A DNA stretch of 6,250 nucleotides, taken from Candidatus Gastranaerophilales bacterium. GTDB lineage: Bacteria; Cyanobacteriota; Vampirovibrionia; Gastranaerophilales; Gastranaerophilaceae. The notes under the pieces are model-generated. The model had not been told where the DNA came from. It did not search any database and saw only the letters and a list, made by a program, of their open reading frames with translations. Of the stretch, positions 1 through 4,058 are shown piece after piece. The position numbers and the translations under genes were made by a program. The DNA is taken from positions 1 to 6,250 of the forward strand of contig CAAGQE010000232.1 of the NCBI GenBank assembly GCA_900772035.1. Direction: 5' to 3'. Numbering within the stretch: the first letter of the stretch is position 1; the number at the start of each line of letters is the position of its first letter.

Positions 1-242
1 CGGCGGCTTTGCCTGATGAAAAAGCAGAAATTTCCGAACTCGGTAAGGTTATCAGAGAAGCGATTGCAACCCTTCCTCAAAAAGACAGAACGATTGTTGA
101 ATATCGTTTTTACAGAAATATGCAAGTTAAAGAAATCGCCGCACAAGTCGGTCTTTCTTCTTCAAGAATTACAAGAATTGTACAATCAGCGTTGAACTAC
201 GTAAGAGAATATTTGCAAAAGCGTGAACACTACGGATATTAA
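1..242 (+). CDS. Sigma-70 family RNA polymerase sigma factor, C-terminal part (5' truncated by window edge)
   Basis: The reading frame is open from the left edge (first full codon at position 3) to a TAA at 240-242, giving 79 visible residues. The visible part is sigma region 4: a helix containing LPQKDRTIVEYRFY, then a helix-turn-helix with VKEIAAQVGLSSSRITRIVQ, which in this family contacts the -35 element. The wording (short LP..DR.I...RFY start, SSSRITRI recognition helix, Tyr-Val-Arg end) resembles alternative sigma factors of the FliA/WhiG/SigB-SigF type more than a housekeeping RpoD, but the diagnostic regions 1-3 lie outside the window. A TTG at 9 could be read as a start, but the frame continues upstream and the domain is clearly incomplete, so it is not the real start. 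No terminator follows; the toxin gene begins 25 bases later, so transcripts may read through. Confidence 0.85.
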   Translation, partial: AALPDEKAEISELGKVIREAIATLPQKDRTIVEYRFYRNMQVKEIAAQVGLSSSRITRIVQSALNYVREYLQKREHYGY

Positions 243-260
243 TCCTTAATTTTTCAAGGA
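243..260 (+). promoter_or_regulatory. Ribosome binding site of higB within a small inverted repeat
   Basis: AAGGA at 256-260 sits 7 bases before the GTG at 268 and fixes that start. TCCTT at 243-247 is its exact complement, with an 8-base loop between, so the mRNA could fold over the ribosome site. The stem has only 5 pairs and would be weak. The Shine-Dalgarno call is solid; the masking is speculative. Confidence 0.5.
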
Positions 261-267
261 AAATCAC

Positions 268-549
268 GTGATTAAATCTTTTAAATGTAAAGAAACCGAA
301 AAAATTTGGAATGAGGAATTTAGTAAAAAGCTTCCTCATGATATCCAAAAGCGCGCCTTGCAAAAATTACGAATGTTGAATGCATCTTCTGTTCTTGAGG
401 ATTTAAAAATTCCGCCAAGCAACAGATTGGAGACATTGACGGGAGATAGACAGGGACAATATTCTGTTCGTATTAATGATCAATTCAGAATTTGTTTCCG
501 TTGGTTAGACAATCATTCTTTTGATGTCGAGATAGTGGATTATCATTAA
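268..549 (+). CDS. higB: HigB-type toxin, RelE/ParE superfamily mRNA interferase
   Basis: This 93-residue protein matches the length and layout of HigB toxins, which bind ribosomes and cut mRNA during translation. Visible family marks are the NRLETLTGDRQGQYSVRIND block (residues 52-71), the following QFRICFRW strand (72-79) and the C-terminal EIVDYH (88-93). The Asp-Tyr-His end and the Arg residues at 68, 74 and 78 correspond to the basic catalytic surface of HigB enzymes. Start is GTG at 268 with AAGGA 7 bases upstream. It precedes its antitoxin, the toxin-first order typical of hig loci. I see no convincing promoter of its own in the 25-base gap after the sigma gene, so it may depend on read-through or a promoter inside that gene. 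All key residues look intact, so it is probably an active toxin. Confidence 0.93.
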   Translation: MIKSFKCKETEKIWNEEFSKKLPHDIQKRALQKLRMLNASSVLEDLKIPPSNRLETLTGDRQGQYSVRINDQFRICFRWLDNHSFDVEIVDYH

Positions 550-552
550 CTG

Positions 553-574
553 TAACTATTTTTCGAGAAAGTTA
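553..574 (+). other. Small hairpin in the higB-higA gap
   Basis: TAACT (553-557) is complementary to AGTTA (570-574). An A/A mismatch and three further pairs, one a G-U, lead to a TTCG tetraloop at 562-565. It lies just after the higB stop codon and before the higA promoter. No run of T follows, so it is not a standard terminator; it could mark the 3' end of a higB transcript or be chance. Confidence 0.3.
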
Positions 575-584
575 TTTGAGAGGG

Positions 585-613
585 TTGAAATTACGTGGTA
601 CGTACTATATAAT
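585..613 (+). promoter_or_regulatory. Sigma-70 type promoter for higA
   Basis: TTGAAA at 585-590 and a perfect TATAAT at 608-613 are separated by exactly 17 bases, close to the housekeeping consensus. Transcription would start near 620 and give a short leader before the antitoxin ATG at 648. A separate antitoxin promoter downstream of the toxin gene is known from other hig loci such as that of plasmid Rts1, and would keep antitoxin in excess. Confidence 0.8.
592..605. promoter_or_regulatory. Candidate HigA operator between the -35 and -10 boxes
   Basis: TACGT (592-596) and ACGTA (600-604) form a 5-3-5 inverted repeat, and GTACGTAC (598-605) is a perfect 8-base palindrome overlapping it. Both lie in the spacer of the higA promoter, where a bound helix-turn-helix protein would block RNA polymerase. 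Autorepression is the usual behaviour of HigA; assigning this particular site to HigA is inference. Confidence 0.45.
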
Positions 614-647
614 AGTAATATAAGGAACTTGTTTAGTGGAGTACAAA

Positions 648-947
648 ATGGCTGAATATATTGAATTAACAACGGTTGGAGAAATGCTCAAAGAGGAATT
701 CGTTGAGCCGTTTAATCTTTCGCAAAATGCTCTTGCGAAGGCGATTTTTGTACCGCCAAACAGAATTCATCAGATTATTAACGGACAAAGAAGAATTACC
801 GCAGATACAGATTTGCGTTTGACAAAATACTTTGGATTGTCTCAAGGGTATTTTTTGCGCTATCAGGAAGATTATGAACTTAGAGTTGCGAAACGAAATA
901 TTGCTGATGAAATAGATAAGATTCAACCTATAAAAGCCTTTGGATAG
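648..947 (+). CDS. higA: HigA-type antitoxin, XRE-family helix-turn-helix protein
   Basis: This 99-residue protein carries the HigA signature: a TTVGEMLKEEFVEPFNLSQ lead-in (residues 8-26), then a helix-turn-helix (about 24-46, ending NRIHQIINGQRRIT), followed by the LRLTKYFGLSQGYFLRYQ helices. HigA binds and neutralises HigB and represses its own locus. I chose ATG at 648 because GGAG at 638-641 lies 6 bases upstream; a GTG at 636 in the same frame, with AGGA at 623-626, would add four residues (MEYK) and cannot be excluded. The gene lies 98 bases after higB, has its own promoter, and its last codons form one arm of the downstream terminator, with the TAG stop in the hairpin loop. Confidence 0.93.
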   Translation: MAEYIELTTVGEMLKEEFVEPFNLSQNALAKAIFVPPNRIHQIINGQRRITADTDLRLTKYFGLSQGYFLRYQEDYELRVAKRNIADEIDKIQPIKAFG

Positions 948-963
948 TCGCCAAAGGCTTTTT
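932..963. terminator. Shared hairpin terminator of higA (+) and the ABC-F gene (-)
   Basis: AAAAGCCTTTGG (932-943) and CCAAAGGCTTTT (951-962) pair perfectly over 12 bases around a 7-base loop. The + strand ends in five T (959-963) and the - strand in four T, so it can serve both convergent genes. It overlaps the end of the higA coding sequence, with the stop codon (945-947) in the loop; the opposing gene stops at 965, only 17 bases away. Confidence 0.85.
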
Positions 964-964
964 G

Positions 965-2626
965 CTAATTGTATTGTTTCACGAGTTTGCCGCTTTTGTC
1001 TTTAACCATTCTCGGGTTATACATTAAGTCGCGGCGTTTTTGAACATTTTCATCTTTGATGTAATCTTCATATTTCATCTTGAAGTTTACGTATCCGTTC
1101 GGTGAAACTTCGATAATTCTGTCTGCGACGGTGTTTATGAACTGATAATCTTGCGAGGTGAAAAGAACCGTACCCGAAAAATCAATGAGCGCGTTATTTA
1201 ATGCCGTGATAGATTCCAAATCAAGGTGGTTCGTGGGTTCGTCCATTATGAGAACGTTTGATTCCGCAACCATCATTTTTGCAAACATGCAGCGGACTTT
1301 TTCACCACCCGAGAGAACTCTTGCGGATTTTTCGGCTTCTTCTCCGGAAAATAACATTCTGCCCAAATATCCGCGCAAATAACTTGCGTGTTGGTCGGGA
1401 GAATATTGCGCGAGCCATTCGATTAAACTTTTATCCGTGTCGAAAAATTTTGTATTATCTTTCGGGAAGTAACTTTGAGTAGCCGTTACACCCCAGCGAA
1501 TTTCACCGGCATCGGGTGTATCAAGACCTGCAAGCATGTTGAAAAGTGTGGTCAAAATCATAGGGTCTTTTGCCAAAAACGCGATTTTTTCACCCTGCGT
1601 AACGTCAAAAGACAACGTTCTGATAAGGGTTTCTCCTTCGTGAGATTTTTTTAAATCTTTTACCGTAAGAACATCGCGCCCCGGGATTTTGACGTAGTTA
1701 AATCTTATTCTCGGATATTGACGGCTTGAGGGGATGATTTCTTCAAGCGACAATTTGCTGAGCATGTTTTTTCTTGATGTCGCTTGGCTTGCCTTTGAAG
1801 CGTTTGCGGAGAATCTTGCGATGAAGGCTTTTAATTCTTCCATTTTTTCTTCAATTTTTTTGTTTTGTTCTTCGCGTTGCTTTTTGATTAATTGGGTTGC
1901 TTGTTGCCAAAAACTGTAATTACCCGTGTAAATTCTGATATTTCTGAAATCAATATCCGCAATGTGTGTGCAAACATTGTCCAAGAACTTTCTGTCGTGA
2001 GATACGACAATGACTGTGTTTTGAAAATTTATCAAAAATTCTTCAAGCCAACCGATTGTTTTGATGTCGAGGTGGTTGGTAGGTTCGTCTAAAAGAAGAA
2101 TATCAGGATTGCCGAAAAGTGCTTGTGCAAGAAGAACTCTGACTTTCTCGCTGCCTGAAAGTTCGGACATTTTTTCATAATGAAGTTCGTTTGGAATACC
2201 AAGTTCGCTGAGAAGTGATGCCGCAGATGATTCTGCCTGCCAGCCGTCGAGTTCCGCAAATTGAGACTCAAGTTCCGCAACCTTCATTCCGTCCTCTTCA
2301 TTGAAATCGGGCTTCATATAAAGCGCATCTTTTTCCTGCATAATGTCATAAAGTTGCTTGTGTCCCATAATAACCGTGTTTATAACAGAATATTCGTCAA
2401 ATTCAAAGTGGTTTTGCTTTAAAACGGCAATACGTTGATTTTTTTGAATGTGAACTTCTCCCGAAGTCGGTTCAAGTTCCCCCGATATAATTTTCAAAAG
2501 GGTACTTTTTCCCGAGCCGTTTGCCCCGATAAGTCCGTAGCAATTGCCTGCGGAAAATTTTATATTTACATTTTCAAATAAAGGTTCCGTTCCAAATCTG
2601 ACGGTCAAATTCGTTGTGGTTATCAT
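965..2626 (-). CDS. ybiT: ABC-F family ATPase, YbiT/YkpA subfamily
   Basis: This 553-residue soluble protein has two ABC ATPase domains joined by a charged linker (about 240-300) and no membrane segments, the ABC-F plan; members act on ribosomes, not in transport. Domain 1 has Walker A GANGSGKS (34-41), Q71, signature LSGSE (156-160), Walker B ending LLLDE (177-181) and switch His210. Domain 2 has signature LSGGE (438-442) and Walker B ending LIMDE (459-463), but its Walker A position reads LAKDPMILTT (351-360), without the Lys, and the switch His is Gln492. As I recall, Bacillus YkpA also has a degenerate second Walker A, so that part looks subfamily-typical. About 25 basic residues extend the C-terminus. 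AAGGA precedes the ATG by about 10 bases. The cellular role is not established by the sequence; antibiotic resistance is not implied. Confidence 0.93.
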   Translation of the reverse strand: MITTTNLTVRFGTEPLFENVNIKFSAGNCYGLIGANGSGKSTLLKIISGELEPTSGEVHIQKNQRIAVLKQNHFEFDEYSVINTVIMGHKQLYDIMQEKDALYMKPDFNEEDGMKVAELESQFAELDGWQAESSAASLLSELGIPNELHYEKMSELSGSEKVRVLLAQALFGNPDILLLDEPTNHLDIKTIGWLEEFLINFQNTVIVVSHDRKFLDNVCTHIADIDFRNIRIYTGNYSFWQQATQLIKKQREEQNKKIEEKMEELKAFIARFSANASKASQATSRKNMLSKLSLEEIIPSSRQYPRIRFNYVKIPGRDVLTVKDLKKSHEGETLIRTLSFDVTQGEKIAFLAKDPMILTTLFNMLAGLDTPDAGEIRWGVTATQSYFPKDNTKFFDTDKSLIEWLAQYSPDQHASYLRGYLGRMLFSGEEAEKSARVLSGGEKVRCMFAKMMVAESNVLIMDEPTNHLDLESITALNNALIDFSGTVLFTSQDYQFINTVADRIIEVSPNGYVNFKMKYEDYIKDENVQKRRDLMYNPRMVKDKSGKLVKQYN

Positions 2627-2660
2627 AGTTTCAGCTTTCCTTGACTCTTTTTGTCATGGT

Positions 2661-2689
2661 AGTATAAGAACTTCGTTAAGTCAAATTAA
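2661..2689 (-). promoter_or_regulatory. Putative promoter of the ABC-F gene
   Basis: On the - strand, TATACT (2666-2661) is a good -10 box with TTAATT (2689-2684) as a weak -35 box 17 bases upstream. A better-looking TTGACT lies in the same stretch but only 12 bases from the -10, too close to pair with it. The element falls between the terminator of the upstream gene and the ABC-F start, so a promoter is expected here. Confidence 0.45.
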
Positions 2690-2695
2690 GCAAAT

Positions 2696-2719
2696 AAAAA
2701 CGACGTTTCCGTCGTTTTT
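2696..2719 (-). terminator. Intrinsic terminator of the zinc-ribbon protein gene
   Basis: AAAAACGACG (2696-2705) and CGTCGTTTTT (2710-2719) form a perfect 10-pair stem. Read on the - strand the loop is GAAA, a stable GNRA tetraloop, and the stem ends in five T. It lies 18 bases after the stop codon of the zinc-ribbon gene and before the ABC-F promoter, so those genes are probably separate transcription units. The symmetric A/T flanks would allow some function in the other direction. Confidence 0.88.
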
Positions 2720-2737
2720 AATGTATTTGAATATGTT

Positions 2738-3538
2738 TTATTGTCCTTGTTCTGTCGGATTTGCAGGCGCCGCTGTTACTTCGTTTTGAGGAACCTGATA
2801 TAAATTCGGTGCTTTTGAATATTCACTAGGCTCTGCAAGTTTAACAGGCTCAGGTGCGGGAATCGGCGCTTCCAAAACGGGAGGTTCTGTTTCTTGCGTC
2901 GGTTGTTCGGCGTAGGTTGACTCTGTTTGTTCCGCTTCCTTAGCATCCGTTGCTTCTTCCTGCTTTTCGGGTGCTTTTGTGTATTCTCTGTCATCGTCAG
3001 ACGGAACATTCATTTCAAAGTTGTCGTTGTATTCCGTTTCCGACGGGATAATTTGAGTTTCAACATTTATACTCCACAATAAGCCCGCAAAGCATGCCAA
3101 CAAAATTGCAACAATCGCAACAAGAATTTTTTGTTTTGTCGTCAATTTGATGTTCGTCAATTTTGACATATCAAAACCTTGTGCAACTTCTTGTTCTTCC
3201 TCTTGTTGAACGTCTTGATTTTCTTGTTCGACTGCGGGTTGAACTTCGAGGTGTTCTTGCTGATATTCAGGTTGCTGATATTGGTTTTCTACCTGTTGAT
3301 ATTGATTTTCAACTTGTTGTTGGTATTGATTTTCAACTTGTTGATACGCTACCTGTGCATTTTGCTCTTGGTAGGGTTGTTGTTGATAATTTTGATATTG
3401 ATTGTTGTTTTCCATAGGTTGTGTATTCAAGCTCGGACTTTCAGCCGTAATGGGCTGATAGCCTTGCAATTTGTATCCGCAAAATCTGCAAAAATTTTGG
3501 TTATTTTCGTATTCTCTGCCACAATTTGGACAATACAC
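2738..3538 (-). CDS. Zinc-ribbon, Gln-rich single-pass membrane protein of unknown function
   Basis: The 266-residue protein starts with a zinc ribbon: CPNCG (Cys3, Cys6) and CRFCG (Cys17, Cys20), four ligands for one structural zinc. Residues about 40-120 are rich in Gln, Asn, Tyr and Glu and contain three tandem VENQYQQ units (68-89). One membrane helix follows at about 138-158 (ILVAIVAILLACFAGLLW), preceded by the basic KLTTKQK, which by the positive-inside rule places the ribbon and Gln-rich part in the cytoplasm. The C-terminal 105 residues are acidic, rich in Pro, Glu and Thr, and probably outside and unstructured. The GTG start is fixed by AGGAGG 7 bases upstream. The cupin gene ends 70 bases upstream on the same strand. 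I recognise the architecture (zinc-ribbon membrane proteins) but not a specific function; it could be a scaffold or envelope-associated regulator. Confidence 0.85.
   Translation of the reverse strand: MYCPNCGREYENNQNFCRFCGYKLQGYQPITAESPSLNTQPMENNNQYQNYQQQPYQEQNAQVAYQQVENQYQQQVENQYQQVENQYQQPEYQQEHLEVQPAVEQENQDVQQEEEQEVAQGFDMSKLTNIKLTTKQKILVAIVAILLACFAGLLWSINVETQIIPSETEYNDNFEMNVPSDDDREYTKAPEKQEEATDAKEAEQTESTYAEQPTQETEPPVLEAPIPAPEPVKLAEPSEYSKAPNLYQVPQNEVTAAPANPTEQGQ
3272..3337 (-). repeat. Three in-frame tandem repeats encoding VENQYQQ
   Basis: Two 21-base units and one 24-base unit (with an extra CAA) lie in tandem and encode VENQYQQQ, VENQYQQ and VENQYQQ. The two units to the right on the + strand share the block TTGATTTTCAACTTGTTG exactly; the leftmost differs at a few third positions. 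The flanking EYQQEH and AYQQ codons look like decayed extra units. Confidence 0.8.
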
Positions 3539-3545
3539 GATATTT

Positions 3546-3578
3546 CCTCCTATGTGCTACATCTTAATAATAGCACAT
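3546..3578 (-). promoter_or_regulatory. Leader of the zinc-ribbon gene: strong ribosome site and 8-base inverted repeat
   Basis: AGGAGG (3551-3546 on the - strand) is a near-ideal Shine-Dalgarno sequence. Directly upstream, ATGTGCTA (3552-3559) and TAGCACAT (3571-3578) form a perfect 8-base inverted repeat with an 11-base spacer. A TATTAT -10-like box on the - strand (3572-3567) overlaps one arm, but I find no good -35 box. The dyad could be a repressor site or a leader hairpin. Confidence 0.45.
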
Positions 3579-3608
3579 TATGTAAGAAAATAAAGTGGCG
3601 GCATGCTT

Positions 3609-3938
3609 TTATTCTTTTGGCATTCGCATGACGAAAAATACGCTGTCTTTTTCTGCCGTGACAAAGTGTTTTTCATCTTTTTTAAAAGAGAATGTCTCGC
3701 CTGTTTTTACCGCATAGGTTTTTGTTTCCGCTTCTTCTTTTATGTTGAAATTAACATTTCCGTAAACCACGTAAATAAAAGCATCTACGGGTGATGTATG
3801 TTCGGGAAGTTCTTGGTTTTCTTTAAGCGCAACGAGCAAAATCATATCGTCACCGTTTTTTGCGAGAATTTTTTTCTCAACGGCATGCTCGTTAAATTTT
3901 ATAAGTTCGTCAATTTTTTCTGCAGTATGTATTTTCAT
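3609..3938 (-). CDS. Small single-domain cupin protein
   Basis: This 109-residue protein is a single cupin beta-barrel. The first motif is around LPEHTSPVDAFIYVVYG (residues 44-60) and the second around GETFSFKKDEKHFVTA (80-95), with probable metal or ligand contacts at His47 and His91. The second His of the usual HxH is replaced (EHTSP instead of EHTHP); small cupins with an EHTAP-type motif exist, as I recall, so this may be normal for its subgroup, with altered or absent metal binding. Substrate and reaction cannot be told. ATG at 3938 is preceded by AAGG 8 bases upstream. It is the first gene of a - strand pair with the zinc-ribbon gene (70-base gap, no obvious terminator between), so the two may share a transcript, and it is divergent from the peptidase gene. 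Confidence 0.85.
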   Translation of the reverse strand: MKIHTAEKIDELIKFNEHAVEKKILAKNGDDMILLVALKENQELPEHTSPVDAFIYVVYGNVNFNIKEEAETKTYAVKTGETFSFKKDEKHFVTAEKDSVFFVMRMPKE

Positions 3939-3951
3939 AATTTTTTCCTTT

Positions 3952-3985
3952 TTGATAGAAAAATTCTATTTTGAATTGTCAAAAT
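3952..3985 (-). promoter_or_regulatory. Putative cupin-gene promoter with overlapping dyad
   Basis: On the - strand there is a perfect -35 box TTGACA (3982-3977). The -10 is less clear: TATCAA (3957-3952) at 19 bases or TTCTAT (3960-3955) at 16. A 7-base inverted repeat, ATTTTGA (3968-3974) and TCAAAAT (3979-3985) with a 4-base spacer, covers the -35 box and is a candidate operator. The promoter is plausible; the operator is inference. Confidence 0.45.
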
Positions 3986-4021
3986 TTGTATCAGACAATG
4001 GATTATCCCAACGTAATAAGA

Positions 4022-4050
4022 TATAATTATCAAGTTAATAATTTTGAGGA
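4022..4050 (+). promoter_or_regulatory. Putative -10 box and ribosome binding site of the peptidase gene
   Basis: A perfect TATAAT at 4022-4027 has only a weak -35 candidate (TGGATT, 3999-4004, 17 bases upstream). GAGGA at 4046-4050 lies 8 bases before the ATG at 4059 and decides that start. Transcription starting near 4034 would give a leader of about 25 bases. Confidence 0.55.
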
Positions 4051-4058
4051 TTTTGTGT

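Noticed and set aside
198..203. TACGTA upstream of higB as a second HigA operator matching the higA promoter palindrome
   Set aside because: The hexamer also occurs inside the ABC-F gene (near 1088-1093), so a single match within the sigma coding region is not evidence of an operator.
666..926. An 86-codon open frame antisense to higA
   Set aside because: higA has a promoter, ribosome site and full family signature on the + strand; the antisense frame has none of these.
1..950. Mobile island carrying higBA
   Set aside because: No integrase, transposase, direct repeats or attachment site is visible next to the pair, and base composition looks like the surroundings; mobility cannot be supported from this window.
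965..2626. Reading the ABC-F gene as an antibiotic-resistance or drug-efflux determinant
   Set aside because: There are no membrane domains, and the sequence follows the YbiT/YkpA subfamily, which is widespread and not tied to resistance, rather than the Msr/Vga/Lsa groups.
3179..3631. A 150-codon open frame on the + strand encoding a very hydrophobic, Leu/Ile/Phe-rich protein
   Set aside because: It is the antisense of the Gln/Asn-rich zinc-ribbon gene: CAA/CAG codons read backwards give Leu/Phe-type codons. It lacks a ribosome site, and the - strand gene has a zinc ribbon, strong Shine-Dalgarno sequence and terminator.
4044..4058. TTG at 4044 as the start of the peptidase
   Set aside because: The ATG at 4059 has GAGGA 8 bases upstream and gives a proper short signal-peptide N-region; the TTG start would lie over the ribosome site itself.
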